Assembly: GCF_042655485.1 (NCBI RefSeq)
Contig: NZ_JBHSMC010000001.1
Location: forward strand, 62,001 to 126,000
Direction of reading: 5' to 3'
DNA from: Lederbergia graminis
GTDB lineage: Bacteria > Bacillota > Bacilli > Bacillales > Bacillaceae_C
DNA length: 64,000 nucleotides
The first letter of the stretch is position 1. Each line of letters opens with the position of its first letter. The notes beneath the pieces were generated by a model, which was not told where the DNA came from, ran no database searches, and saw nothing but the letters and a program-made list of their open reading frames with translations. This document shows, piece after piece, positions 1-9,257 of this stretch. A program made the position numbers and the translations under genes.

Positions 1-1
1 T

Positions 2-1207
2 ATTGAAAAAGCGAAGCAAACATTGTTTCCTGATTACAATTACAAGACATGGGAGCGGTTAATAAAGCAATCTATCCCAGTAAAACATACTAAAGAAGGT
101 ATGCTAATAAAGCCTTTATATGTTAATTCAGATTGGCAACACCGTGTTAACTCTGAACTATATTCTAATGCCCGTGATTTTAATAATAACTGGAAAATTT
201 CACAAAAGATGAAACATCGTGATTGGAATACTTTGGTGGATATGGTTAGGCTAGCCATATGTAATGGACAAGATGCTATTGCAATAGATTGTGATTACTT
301 ATCTGATCATAAACAAATAGATTTTAATGATTTGAAAAAAATAATGACGGTAAATGAAATTCCTTTTGTTCTTCGTACGTCAAATTATCCACTTATCATC
401 AAAAAACTCCTAGAAGTTCCATTCAAACATGTAATAGGCATTATTGCTACCGATCCTATTTCTGCGCAACTAAACAAGAAAGTGATAAGCAAATTATCAG
501 TTGAATGGCTAGAGAATGTCCAAAAACTAGCTGATCCATTTGGAGAGCTGAAAGTCATTTTGGTTGATATGATACCATATAGCAATGGAGGTGCTAATAC
601 TCTAGCTGTATTAGCGTTAGCTATTGCAGAGGCAGTTTATTATATCGAATGTATGAAAAAGCTAGGTTGGTCTCCTGAGAAAACGGTAAATAAAATAGCA
701 TTTCATTTTCAGATTGGGGATGAATTTTATGTAGAAATAGCAAAAATTCGGGCTTTTCGAGTCTTATGGAGAACGATACTTAATGCTTATCAGATTCATC
801 AAGCAGATATCACAATATCAGCAGAAACAGCTACATTCCAGCAATCAAGTGGACCTTTTAATGAACATGATATTATTCTACGTGCAGGAACAGCGGCGTT
901 AGCAGCTTCTATCGGTGGAATTGATTATTTACATGTAACACCATTTCATGAAGAAGATAAGTTGGCGACTAGAATCGCTCGCAATACTCAGCTAATTATG
1001 CGGGAGGAGGCATATTTCCATCGAGTATCAGATCCTTGTGGAGGTTCCTTTTATGTGGAGGCATTGACTGAAAAACTAATAGATGGAGCATGGAAGATTT
1101 TTCAGAAAATTGACCAAAATGGTGGCATATTACACTCACTACGAGAGAGTGATTTTCAAAATACGATAGGAAAATGGCAGAACAAAGAAGGGGATATAGA
1201 TGAATAA
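2..1207 (+). CDS. mutA: Methylmalonyl-CoA mutase small subunit, 5' end outside window
   Basis: Partner subunit of the adenosylcobalamin-dependent mutase that interconverts methylmalonyl-CoA and succinyl-CoA. The frame is open to the left edge, so the true start lies upstream; the TTG at 23 is not a credible start. The TIM-barrel part is recognisable (GGANTLAVLALAIAEA, FHFQIGDEFYVEIAKIRAFR, DPCGGSFYVE). The protein stops about 40 residues after that last motif and overlaps mutB by 8 bases. No C-terminal cobalamin-binding-like domain follows, unlike the roughly 620-640 residue small subunits of propionibacteria. In known mutases this subunit is non-catalytic and supports the large one, so a barrel-only form could still function. 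Identification is confident. Confidence 0.93.
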   Translation: MEKAKQTLFPDYNYKTWERLIKQSIPVKHTKEGMLIKPLYVNSDWQHRVNSELYSNARDFNNNWKISQKMKHRDWNTLVDMVRLAICNGQDAIAIDCDYLSDHKQIDFNDLKKIMTVNEIPFVLRTSNYPLIIKKLLEVPFKHVIGIIATDPISAQLNKKVISKLSVEWLENVQKLADPFGELKVILVDMIPYSNGGANTLAVLALAIAEAVYYIECMKKLGWSPEKTVNKIAFHFQIGDEFYVEIAKIRAFRVLWRTILNAYQIHQADITISAETATFQQSSGPFNEHDIILRAGTAALAASIGGIDYLHVTPFHEEDKLATRIARNTQLIMREEAYFHRVSDPCGGSFYVEALTEKLIDGAWKIFQKIDQNGGILHSLRESDFQNTIGKWQNKEGDIDE

Positions 1208-3368
1208 ACCTAACTTTCAATCCATTCATCCTTTTAAGGAAAACAGTGGAATTTTGCCAAATGTTCATATAAATAAAATGGAATATGAAACAAAAGAGAG
1301 AATTACTATTCAATCACTATATACGGATAAAGACATAGTCGATACGAAACATATAAATAATTTCCCCGGTTTACCACCCTATACAAGAGGACCATACCCA
1401 TTAATGTATGTAACTCGTCCATGGACGATAAGACAATATGCTGGTTTTTCTACGGCAGAGGAGAGTAATAACTTTTATCGTAATAGTCTTGCGAATGGGC
1501 AAAAAGGATTATCTGTAGCTTTTGATTTAGCAACACACCGTGGCTATGATTCGGATCATCCGCGGGTTGTAGGAGATGTTGGGAAGGCTGGAGTAGCAAT
1601 TGATTCTGTAGAAGACATGAAGTTATTATTTAAGGATATTCCTTTAGATCAAATGTCTGTATCCATGACGATGAATGGTGCAGTTATCCCGATTATGGCA
1701 TTTTATATTGTTGCTGCGGAAGAACAAGGTGTGAAGACCCATCAATTAGCAGGCACTATACAAAATGACATTTTAAAAGAGTATATGGTTCGAAATACGT
1801 ACATTTATCCTCCTAATATGTCGATGCGTATCATTAAAGATATTTTTTCCTACACAACTAAGAACATGCCAAAGTTTAATAGTGTTTCTATTTCTGGTTA
1901 TCACCTTCAAGAAGCAGGCGCACCTGCAGATATAGAGCTTGGGTATACATTGGCAAATGGATTAGAGTACGTGAGAACGGGTGTTGAAGCTGGACTACAA
2001 ATTGATGATTTTGCACCTAGACTTTCATTCTTCTGGGGTATTGGGATGAATTATTTCATGGAAGTAGCAAAATTACGTGCTGGCAGAATGATGTGGGCAC
2101 AGTTGATGAGTCAATTTAATCCCAAAAATCCTAAATCACTTGCTCTCAGAACACATTGTCAAACATCTGGTTGGAGCTTAACTGAACAGGATCCATACAA
2201 TAACATTATTCGTACTTTAATTGAAGCTCATGCAGCAGTAACAGGTCAAACACAATCATTACACACAAATGCATTGGATGAAGCCATTGCATTGCCAACC
2301 GAGTTAACAGCGCGTATTGCAAGGGATACACAAATCTACTTACAGAACGGTCTGGGGTTAACCGATGTCGTGGATCCTTTAGGTGGATCATATTATGTGG
2401 AATCTCTAACAAATTCCTTAATGAGTAGAGCTTGGGGGCATCTGGAGGAGATGGAGCAATTAGGTGGGATGGCGAAAGCAATAGCAACTGGTATACCAAA
2501 GTTACGCATTGAAGAAGCAGCTGCTGAAAGACAAGCGAAAATTGATTCAAAAAGCGAGAAAATTATCGGCGTAAATTGCTTTCAACCGCAAGAGAAGGAA
2601 TCGATGCAAATATTGCATATTGATAATATGGAAGTAAGGAATTTACAGATAGAAAGATTAAGAGAACTCAAAGTAAAGCGTAATAATAAGAGGGTACAGG
2701 AAGCTCTAAGCTTGTTAATAGAAGGGGCAAATAGAGATGGTACTAATTTATTAGAACTTGCGATTGTTGCTGCGAGGGAACGGGCAACATTGGGAGAAAT
2801 ATCTGCTGCAATTGAAAAAGTATCTGGCCGTTATCGAGCCATAAATCAATCAGTTAGTGGTGTTTATCAATCTCATTATACAAATGATGAGGAGATAAAT
2901 TTGGCAAAGCAAATGGCAAATGATTTTTTAACGCAGGAAGGAAGAAGACCGAGGATTTTAATTGCTAAAATGGGGCAAGACGGTCATGATCGCGGAGCAA
3001 AGGTAATTGCAACTGCATTTGCTGATATTGGCTTTGATGTTGATATTGGACCTTTATTTCTAACCCCGGAGGAAACTGCTAAACAAGCAATCGAAAATGA
3101 TGTACATGTAATTGGTATTAGCTCGTTAACTGGTGGACATACAACACTCGTACCAAAATTAATAAGTGAATTAAAAAGAGTTGGACGTGATGATATTCTC
3201 ATCGTTCTTGGTGGGATAGTACCTAAGCAAGATCATGCACAATTACTAAGAAATGGGGTTGCAGCAATCTTTGGACCTGGTACAATCATTCCTCAAGCTG
3301 CTAAAACGGTACTAGAGAAGATATTTGAAAAGCTTGGTTACGTGAAAGAAGATGAAGATGATGCCTGA
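1200..3368 (+). CDS. mutB: Methylmalonyl-CoA mutase large (catalytic) subunit
   Basis: Catalytic subunit, 722 residues, the usual family length. It binds adenosylcobalamin and rearranges methylmalonyl-CoA to succinyl-CoA in propionate and branched-chain catabolism. The N-terminal TIM barrel carries YVTRPWTIRQYAGFSTA and SMTMNGAVIP. The C-terminal B12 domain has the cobalt-ligand motif DGHDRG with His596, followed by GISSLTGGHTT and LGGIVP. The ATG at 1200 overlaps the mutA stop, and the 3' end overlaps meaB, so the three genes are probably translationally coupled in one operon. Confidence 0.97.
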   Translation: MNKPNFQSIHPFKENSGILPNVHINKMEYETKERITIQSLYTDKDIVDTKHINNFPGLPPYTRGPYPLMYVTRPWTIRQYAGFSTAEESNNFYRNSLANGQKGLSVAFDLATHRGYDSDHPRVVGDVGKAGVAIDSVEDMKLLFKDIPLDQMSVSMTMNGAVIPIMAFYIVAAEEQGVKTHQLAGTIQNDILKEYMVRNTYIYPPNMSMRIIKDIFSYTTKNMPKFNSVSISGYHLQEAGAPADIELGYTLANGLEYVRTGVEAGLQIDDFAPRLSFFWGIGMNYFMEVAKLRAGRMMWAQLMSQFNPKNPKSLALRTHCQTSGWSLTEQDPYNNIIRTLIEAHAAVTGQTQSLHTNALDEAIALPTELTARIARDTQIYLQNGLGLTDVVDPLGGSYYVESLTNSLMSRAWGHLEEMEQLGGMAKAIATGIPKLRIEEAAAERQAKIDSKSEKIIGVNCFQPQEKESMQILHIDNMEVRNLQIERLRELKVKRNNKRVQEALSLLIEGANRDGTNLLELAIVAARERATLGEISAAIEKVSGRYRAINQSVSGVYQSHYTNDEEINLAKQMANDFLTQEGRRPRILIAKMGQDGHDRGAKVIATAFADIGFDVDIGPLFLTPEETAKQAIENDVHVIGISSLTGGHTTLVPKLISELKRVGRDDILIVLGGIVPKQDHAQLLRNGVAAIFGPGTIIPQAAKTVLEKIFEKLGYVKEDEDDA

Positions 3369-4395
3369 CCAAATTCGCTTCTTTAAAAAGCAACATGATC
3401 GAGAAATGTCTATTCAGCAAATCGTAGATGGAGTCATAAAGAAAAACATTGCAATACTTGCTAAGGCCCTCACAATTATCGAAAGCAAAACGGAACGACA
3501 TCGAGAACAGGCACAAACGATTATTCAACAACTGTTACCATATGCTGGTCGTTCGATAAGAATTGGTATTACGGGTGTACCAGGTGCTGGGAAAAGTTCT
3601 TTTATTGAAGGATTTGGAATGATGTTATGTGATGCTGGATTTCGTGTAGCAGTTTTAGCTATTGATCCAAGTTCTACCATTACTGGTGGAAGTATATTAG
3701 GAGATAAAACACGAATGGAAGCATTAAGTAAACATAAGAATGCATATATTCGTCCCAGTCCTTCTAGTGGGACATTAGGTGGTGTCCACGAACGAACAAG
3801 AGAAGCGATTATTGCATGTGAAGCAGCAGGTTATGACATTATTTTGGTGGAAACTGTTGGCGTGGGACAAAGCGAGGTTACTGTTCGGAGCATGGTTGAC
3901 TTTTTTTTATTATTAGTATTAACGCGAGCAGGAGATGAACTACAAGGTATAAAGAAAGGAATACTGGAATTAGCAGATGCTCTCATTGTCCATAAAGCAG
4001 ACGGTGATAATTTATCAATAGCAGAACAAACACGGAGAGAATACAAGCAAATATTACACCTAATACATTCAAGAATCGATTGGTGGAAACCACAAGTTCT
4101 CTTATGTTCCTCTATTACTGGTAAAGGTTGGCAGGAAATATGGAGTTTAATAGAGGGGTTTATACATGAAGCTAAGATTCGAAATTACTTTGAAACGAAT
4201 CGTCAATTTCAAGTGCATGCATGGTTTCACTCACTTGTGATGGAGAGGCTAGAAAGGTCTTTTTTTCAAAATAAACAAGTGATAGAGAAGAAAAAGCGAA
4301 TTGATGAGCAATTGGAAAATGGTGAAATTACAGTCCCGCAAGCTGTAGATTTACTATTTTCTGTGTACAACTCCAAAAAAAATGGACAGCGCTAA
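3352..4395 (+). CDS. meaB: MeaB/ArgK-type GTPase, methylmalonyl-CoA mutase chaperone
   Basis: G-protein chaperone that protects and reloads methylmalonyl-CoA mutase with cofactor; older annotations call it ArgK. The 347-residue protein has a P-loop GVPGAGKSS near residues 75-83, the IDPSS segment, and VETVGVGQSE of the G3 region. Three in-frame ATGs (3352, 3358, 3361) lie close together inside the mutB 3' end, so the exact start is uncertain by a few residues. Its place directly after mutB supports the mutase role over arginine transport. Confidence 0.95.
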   Translation: MKMMPDQIRFFKKQHDREMSIQQIVDGVIKKNIAILAKALTIIESKTERHREQAQTIIQQLLPYAGRSIRIGITGVPGAGKSSFIEGFGMMLCDAGFRVAVLAIDPSSTITGGSILGDKTRMEALSKHKNAYIRPSPSSGTLGGVHERTREAIIACEAAGYDIILVETVGVGQSEVTVRSMVDFFLLLVLTRAGDELQGIKKGILELADALIVHKADGDNLSIAEQTRREYKQILHLIHSRIDWWKPQVLLCSSITGKGWQEIWSLIEGFIHEAKIRNYFETNRQFQVHAWFHSLVMERLERSFFQNKQVIEKKKRIDEQLENGEITVPQAVDLLFSVYNSKKNGQR

Positions 4396-4499
4396 GTTTG
4401 CTGTCCAAAAAAACATCTAGGGAGTTTAGGGGTATGGATCTAGATGTAGTAGTATCATTCCCTTTTCCTCCAAGAATTAAACATGGAGCATCAACATAT

Positions 4500-4529
4500 T
4501 TGATAAAAATGTATATTTACTGCTATGAT
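4500..4529 (+). promoter_or_regulatory. Probable sigma-A promoter of brxB
   Basis: TTGATA (4500-4505) and TATGAT (4524-4529) are separated by 18 bases and lie 40 bases before the brxB start. This is a reasonable vegetative promoter and argues that brxB is transcribed separately from the mutase operon. Confidence 0.5.
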
Positions 4530-4568
4530 ATGAATATAAGTAAACATACCTATAAGGAGTTGTGTACA

Positions 4569-5000
4569 GTGGATTTTAATCTTTATATGAATGACATTCT
4601 AACACAGGCACGTGAAGACATGGTTAAGTCAGGCTACGAAGAACTTACTACACCTGAAGATGTTGATACTGCTTTAAATAGAGAAGGAACAACATTAGTA
4701 ATGGTTAACTCTGTTTGCGGATGTGCTGGAGGTATTGCACGCCCAGCTGCAGCTCATGCTATTCACTATGATAAGCGTCCAGATCATCTAGTAACTGTTT
4801 TTGCTGGACAAGATAAGGAAGCAACAGCAAAGGCTCGTAGTTATTTCACTGATTACCCACCATCCTCGCCTTCTTTTGCATTATTAAAAGATGGAAAGAT
4901 ATTAACAATGGTGGAGCGTCATGAAATTGAAGGCCATGATCCAATGTCTGTTGTAAACAAACTACAAAGATATTTCGATGAATATTGTGAAGAGGTTTAA
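4569..5000 (+). CDS. brxB: Bacilliredoxin BrxB (YphP/YqiW family)
   Basis: Thioredoxin-fold protein that removes bacillithiol from S-bacillithiolated proteins. The 143-residue product has the family motif VNSVCGCAGG (Cys50 and Cys52), then FAGQDKEATAKAR, PPSSPSFALLKDG and RHEIEGHDP. I start at GTG 4569 because AAGGAG at 4554-4559 sits nine bases upstream and homologues begin here. The open frame extends to 4398, but those residues resemble nothing in the family. The bacillithiol disulfide reductase YpdA, its pathway partner, is at 61665. Confidence 0.93.
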   Translation: MDFNLYMNDILTQAREDMVKSGYEELTTPEDVDTALNREGTTLVMVNSVCGCAGGIARPAAAHAIHYDKRPDHLVTVFAGQDKEATAKARSYFTDYPPSSPSFALLKDGKILTMVERHEIEGHDPMSVVNKLQRYFDEYCEEV

Positions 5001-5020
5001 TTAAAAAGTACTAAAATGAA

Positions 5021-5067
5021 AAACCAAACTATTACTGGAATTAAATTCTAAATAGTTTGGTTTTTTT
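5021..5067 (+). terminator. Rho-independent terminator after brxB
   Basis: AAACCAAACTATT pairs with AATAGTTTGGTTT and is followed by a run of T. The arms resemble those of the hairpins at 11876 and 19036. Confidence 0.85.
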
Positions 5068-5202
5068 GCATACATGAAATGACACAACTGGATATTCTGC
5101 TATGCCGAGTCGGTTTACTTTCGTCAAGACCTTTATTGTCATCATTATTATTGTATGTAATTTCTTCTTTTTTCACAAACTAAGTGAAAAGAGGTTGTTA
5201 TA

Positions 5203-5706
5203 ATGAAATTATTATTTTCTATCATGATGTTAATCAACACAACGTTTTGGCCATTTGATGCTAATATTCTACCAGGTGACTCGCTTGTAATTGTAAATAA
5301 AAAATCCAATCAACTCGTTTTATTTGAAGGTGGACAAATTGTTTTAGAAAGTAGCATAGCTTCGGGAAAAACAAATGAACTCACACCTGAAGGATTATTC
5401 TCTATCACAGTGAAGGCGATTAATCCTTATTATCGAAAATTAGACATTCCGGGTGGAAGTCCACTTAATCCATTGGGGTCAAGATGGATAGGTTTTGATG
5501 CAAGAGGCACTGATGGTAGAACATATGGAGTCCATGGAACTAATCAACCACAATCGATAGGGCAATATATATCGCAAGGCTGCATAAGAATGCCAAAAAA
5601 AGAACTAGAGCAATTATATGACCGTGTATTAATTGGGACGAAAATCTTAATTGTAAATTCTTCTGAATCAATGGAAGAATTAGCAAAAAAATATGGAGCA
5701 ATTTAA
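5203..5706 (+). CDS. L,D-transpeptidase (YkuD fold)
   Basis: Peptidoglycan 3-3 cross-linking enzyme or relative. The 167-residue protein starts with a hydrophobic stretch that may act as signal peptide or anchor, then the YkuD domain. The catalytic motif is visible as YGVHGTNQP (His111) and SQGCIRM (Cys127). There is no LysM domain, unlike B. subtilis YkuD. It lies alone between two terminators, so it is probably monocistronic. The peptidoglycan substrate is inferred from the family. Confidence 0.92.
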   Translation: MKLLFSIMMLINTTFWPFDANILPGDSLVIVNKKSNQLVLFEGGQIVLESSIASGKTNELTPEGLFSITVKAINPYYRKLDIPGGSPLNPLGSRWIGFDARGTDGRTYGVHGTNQPQSIGQYISQGCIRMPKKELEQLYDRVLIGTKILIVNSSESMEELAKKYGAI

Positions 5707-5710
5707 TATG

Positions 5711-5756
5711 AAAAAAGGTGAGATAATCCGAATGTGGATCTATCTCACCTTTTTTG
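5711..5756. terminator. Bidirectional terminator between L,D-transpeptidase and prli42
   Basis: AAAAAAGGTGAGATA pairs with TATCTCACCTTTTTT, giving T runs on both strands. It can serve the plus-strand transpeptidase and the minus-strand prli42. Confidence 0.85.
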
Positions 5757-5768
5757 TTTATTCATTTA

Positions 5769-5861
5769 TTAGAACATGGAAGCTCCAGCAAAAATTGTCG
5801 TTGCAATCATTGAGATGAGCATGATATAAATTACTATCTTTTGAATTTTTTTATTGGACAT
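5769..5861 (-). CDS. prli42: Stressosome-associated miniprotein Prli42
   Basis: A 30-residue membrane peptide beginning MSNKKIQKIVIYIM and ending TTIFAGASMF. Lysines at the N-terminus followed by one hydrophobic helix match Prli42, which in Listeria tethers the stressosome to the membrane and is needed for sigma-B activation by oxidative stress. An AGGGGTG site lies six bases before the ATG. The gene is too short for usual gene callers. The assignment rests on close resemblance to the remembered Listeria and Bacillus sequences; the stressosome role is inferred. Confidence 0.85.
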   Translation of the reverse strand: MSNKKIQKIVIYIMLISMIATTIFAGASMF

Positions 5862-6007
5862 GTCATGCACCCCTAAAAAATTTGATTTATTATTATTTTA
5901 TCGAGAAAATCTGTTTTGTACAACCTTTCTTTTATAGGAAAGTATGACGTAAATAGGAATATATATAGAATGGAGACTTTTTTCAATATATTTTAGGAGG
6001 CGGAACA

Positions 6008-6427
6008 ATGAAACACATAGATCACATTGGCATCGCCGTTAAGTCATTACAGAATACGATTCCATTCTATACACAAATTTTACCATTAACTTTGATTTCA
6101 ATAGAGACAGTAGCATCCGAAAAAACAAAGGTAGCATTTCTGGAAGCAGATAATATCAAAATTGAATTATTAGAAGCAACAGGTTGTGATAGCCCAATAG
6201 CAAAATTTATTGAAAAGTATGGTGAAGGAATCCATCATATTGCCTTTCAAGTAGATTCTGTAGAAAAGAGCATGAAAGAACTAACCGAAAATCAGGTCAA
6301 ATTAGTAAATGAATCGCCTAAATTAGGGGCGAATGATAGTTTAATTGCATTTATTCATCCCAAATCGGCACATGGAGTACTAGTTGAATTATATGAAAAG
6401 AAGATTGCAGGGGGCGACTTATCATGA
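6008..6427 (+). CDS. mce: Methylmalonyl-CoA epimerase
   Basis: Vicinal-oxygen-chelate fold enzyme that interconverts (2R)- and (2S)-methylmalonyl-CoA, the step linking the carboxyltransferase below to MutAB above. The 139 residues contain the metal ligands expected of the family: HIDHIGIAV at the start, GIHHIAFQV (around residues 74-82) and VLVELYE (Glu127). The TTTAGGAGG site at 5993-6000 fixes the ATG. It overlaps the next gene by four bases, so both are in one transcript. Confidence 0.95.
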   Translation: MKHIDHIGIAVKSLQNTIPFYTQILPLTLISIETVASEKTKVAFLEADNIKIELLEATGCDSPIAKFIEKYGEGIHHIAFQVDSVEKSMKELTENQVKLVNESPKLGANDSLIAFIHPKSAHGVLVELYEKKIAGGDLS

Positions 6428-7974
6428 CTGATATATATGATAAATTAAATGAACTTTACGATCGTCGTCGGCAAGCAGAATTGGGTGGTGGGGATGAACG
6501 CATTCAAAAACAGTATGATAAAGGTAAACTAACAGCAAGGGAAAGAATCAATATATTACTTGACCGTGGTACTTTTGTTGAACTCAATCCTTTTATAGAG
6601 CATCGATCGACTGATTTTGGACTAGACAAAACGAAATATCCTGGTGACGGAGTTGTAACTGGCTTTGGCAAAATTAATGGAAAGCCAGTTTATTTATTCG
6701 CGCAAGACTTTACGGTATTAGGTGGAGCATTAGGAGAAATGCATGCAGAGAAAATTAGCAAAGTGATGGATTTAGCAGCTAAGAATGGAACACCGTTTAT
6801 CGGATTAAACGATTCTGGTGGAGCGAGAATTCAAGAAGGGGTAGTGTCGCTTGATGGTTATGGACATGTATTTTATCGTAATGCCATATACTCTGGTGTT
6901 ATCCCGCAAATATCGATCATATTAGGACCTTGTGCAGGTGGAGCGGTATATTCACCAGCAATTACTGATTTTGTTTTTATGGTAAATAATACGAGTCAGA
7001 TGTTTATTACAGGACCTAAGGTAATAGAAACCGTAACAGGAGAGAATATTAGCTCTGAAAATTTAGGTGGTGCAAGAGTTCATAATACCATAAGTGGAAA
7101 TGCTCACTTTCGAGCTGATTCGGAAAGAGAATTGTTAACGATGGTCCGAAAGTTATTAGACTATTTACCACAAAATAATCAAGAAACATCTGATAAAAAG
7201 AAATTTGATGGTAAAGATGATTATCGATCTAAATTGCTCGATATTGTTCCGTTTGATTCAGTTCGACCGTATGACATGAGACAAGTAATATTAGAAGTAG
7301 TGGATTCCAATAGCTTTTTTGAGGTTCATAAAGAATTTGCTAAAAACATCATCGTAGGGTTTGCAAGAATACACGGTGAAGTAGTGGGGCTTATCTGCAA
7401 TCAACCTAAATTTATGGCTGGTAGCTTAGACATTGATGCTTCTGATAAAGCAGCACGGTTTATTCGCTTTTGTGATTCATTCAATATACCGCTTATCACA
7501 TTTGAAGATGTGACAGGTTTTTTTCCAGGTATTAAACAGGAACATAGTGGTATCATTAGGCATGGAGCCAAGATTCTTTATTCTTATTCAGAGGCCACTG
7601 TCCCAAAGATTACTGTTATTGTAAGAAAAGCTTACGGTGGTGCATATGTAGCGCTTAACAGTAAAGCGATTGGTGCAGACTTAGTATTTGCATGGCCTAA
7701 TGCTGAAATTGCCGTGATGGGACCACACGGTGCTGCTAGCATCATTTTTTCACGTGAGATTGAAAATAGTGAGAATCCAGAGGAAACACGCCAAGAAAAA
7801 ATGGAGAGCTATCGTGAGAAATTTGCAAACCCATATATTGCAGCAGCCCATGGTATGGTAGATGATATCATCGATCCTCGTGAAACGAGAATAAAGTTAA
7901 TTCAAGCATTAGAAATGCTCCGTAATAAACGAGAAGTGCGACCTAAGAAAAAACATGGTAATATTCCTTTATAG
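6424..7974 (+). CDS. yqjD: Acyl-CoA carboxylase carboxyltransferase (propionyl-CoA type, YqjD)
   Basis: Beta subunit of a biotin-dependent propionyl-CoA carboxylase or alpha subunit of a methylmalonyl-CoA decarboxylase, 516 residues. Two crotonase-like halves are evident, with GGARIQEGV and LGPCAGGAVYSPA in the first and the oxyanion motifs GGAYVALNSKA and GPHGAASIIF in the second. No biotin carboxylase or biotin carrier gene is adjacent, so the partner must be encoded elsewhere and the reaction direction is not settled. Co-transcription with mce supports a methylmalonyl-CoA pathway role. Confidence 0.93.
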   Translation: MTDIYDKLNELYDRRRQAELGGGDERIQKQYDKGKLTARERINILLDRGTFVELNPFIEHRSTDFGLDKTKYPGDGVVTGFGKINGKPVYLFAQDFTVLGGALGEMHAEKISKVMDLAAKNGTPFIGLNDSGGARIQEGVVSLDGYGHVFYRNAIYSGVIPQISIILGPCAGGAVYSPAITDFVFMVNNTSQMFITGPKVIETVTGENISSENLGGARVHNTISGNAHFRADSERELLTMVRKLLDYLPQNNQETSDKKKFDGKDDYRSKLLDIVPFDSVRPYDMRQVILEVVDSNSFFEVHKEFAKNIIVGFARIHGEVVGLICNQPKFMAGSLDIDASDKAARFIRFCDSFNIPLITFEDVTGFFPGIKQEHSGIIRHGAKILYSYSEATVPKITVIVRKAYGGAYVALNSKAIGADLVFAWPNAEIAVMGPHGAASIIFSREIENSENPEETRQEKMESYREKFANPYIAAAHGMVDDIIDPRETRIKLIQALEMLRNKREVRPKKKHGNIPL

Positions 7975-8026
7975 GGTTTCTCAGTAATATGATAGAAAAT
8001 ATAAAAATATGGAGGCTTTACACAAC

Positions 8027-9148
8027 ATGATTAATGAAGAAAGAATATTAAATGAATTTCTTGAATTGGTCCAAATAGATTCAGAAACAAAACATGAAGC
8101 TGAAATTGCAAAAGTATTAAAAGAGAAATTTTCAAGTTTAGGCGTGGAAGTATTTGAAGATGATACAACTGCAGAAACAGGACATGGTGCAGGAAATTTA
8201 ATTTGTACTCTAAAAGCGAATAAAGAGGGGGTTGACCCGATTTATTTCACTTCACATATGGATACCGTCGTACCAGGTAATGGAGTAAAGCCATCTATTA
8301 AAGATGGTTATATAGTAACAGATGGCACAACAATCTTAGGAGCAGATGATAAGGCAGGGCTAGCTGCAATGTTAGAAGCGTTGAAAGTAATAAAAGAACA
8401 AAATATCGAGCATGGGGATATCCAGTTTATTATTACTGTAGGAGAAGAATCTGGACTTGTCGGTGCTAAAGCTCTTGACTCTTCACTAATTAATGCAAAA
8501 TATGGTTTTGCACTAGATAGTGATGAGCAGGTTGGTAATATTATCGTTGCAGCACCGACACAAGCCAAGATTAGTGCAGTTATCCATGGGAAGACAGCTC
8601 ATGCTGGTGTAGCACCTGAGAAAGGAATCTCAGCGATTACCATCGCTGCAAAAGCAGTTGCAAAAATGCCACTTGGAAGAATTGATGAAGAAACAACAGC
8701 TAATATCGGCCGTTTTGAAGGGGGACAAGCAACAAATATCGTTGCAGATAAAGCGTATATCTTGGCAGAGGCACGCTCACTTGTTCCAGAAAAAATGGAG
8801 GCTCAAGTCGAAAAAATGAAATCCGCTTTTGAAGAAACGGCTAAAAGCATGGGTGGTTCTGCTGATGTAACAGTTGAAATTATGTACCCAGGATTTAAAT
8901 ATGCAGATGGTGATGAAGTTGTTGAAGTTGCCAAAAGCGCTGTGACCAAAATAGGTCGTTCTCCAGAATTACATGCAAGTGGCGGTGGCAGTGATGCTAA
9001 TATTATCGCAGGATTTAACATCCCTACAGTTAATTTAAGTGTTGGTTATGAAGAGATTCATACTGTTAATGAGCGGATGCCAATTGTAGAATTAAATAAG
9101 CTTGCTGAACTCGTCGTTGCAATTGTTGATGAAGTAGCAAATCGCTAA
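8027..9148 (+). CDS. yqjE: M20-family tripeptidase-like peptidase (YqjE)
   Basis: Zinc peptidase related to peptidase T, 373 residues, probably cytosolic. Metal-site motifs are SHMDTVVPG, LGADDKAG, GEESGLVG and HASGGGSDAN, and a dimerisation lid domain lies between them. GGAGG at 8011-8015 precedes the ATG at 8027; the upstream ATG at 8009 overlaps that site and is unlikely. It follows yqjD, as in B. subtilis, but a 52-base gap leaves co-transcription open. The peptide substrate is unknown. Confidence 0.92.
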   Translation: MINEERILNEFLELVQIDSETKHEAEIAKVLKEKFSSLGVEVFEDDTTAETGHGAGNLICTLKANKEGVDPIYFTSHMDTVVPGNGVKPSIKDGYIVTDGTTILGADDKAGLAAMLEALKVIKEQNIEHGDIQFIITVGEESGLVGAKALDSSLINAKYGFALDSDEQVGNIIVAAPTQAKISAVIHGKTAHAGVAPEKGISAITIAAKAVAKMPLGRIDEETTANIGRFEGGQATNIVADKAYILAEARSLVPEKMEAQVEKMKSAFEETAKSMGGSADVTVEIMYPGFKYADGDEVVEVAKSAVTKIGRSPELHASGGGSDANIIAGFNIPTVNLSVGYEEIHTVNERMPIVELNKLAELVVAIVDEVANR

Positions 9149-9201
9149 GGTTGCTTTTTTCAGCTAGTCTGCATTGTACCATATGCAGTATAATAGATAT
9201 T

Positions 9202-9234
9202 AAAAGCAGGTACTGTTATAGTAACCTGCTTTTT
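9202..9234 (+). terminator. Terminator after yqjE
   Basis: AAAAGCAGG pairs with CCTGCTTTTT around a short loop, 24 bases before the CheW-like gene. It separates that gene and dinB from yqjE. Confidence 0.75.
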
Positions 9235-9257
9235 CCTAAGGAAGGAGGACAATTATT

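Noticed and set aside
2206..2550. Minus-strand open frame inside mutB
   Set aside because: A shadow of the strongly supported mutB frame; many similar antisense frames occur inside long genes here and were left out.
4384..4410. Palindrome TGGACAGC...GCTGTCCA at the end of meaB as a terminator
   Set aside because: The T run is on the minus strand only, and no minus-strand gene ends here; on the plus strand it is followed by A.
4398..4568. N-terminal extension of brxB
   Set aside because: The residues have no resemblance to BrxB proteins, and a good ribosome site and promoter lie inside this stretch.
9149..9257. LexA box for the CheW-dinB unit
   Set aside because: No GAAC-N4-GTTC pattern is present in the leader.
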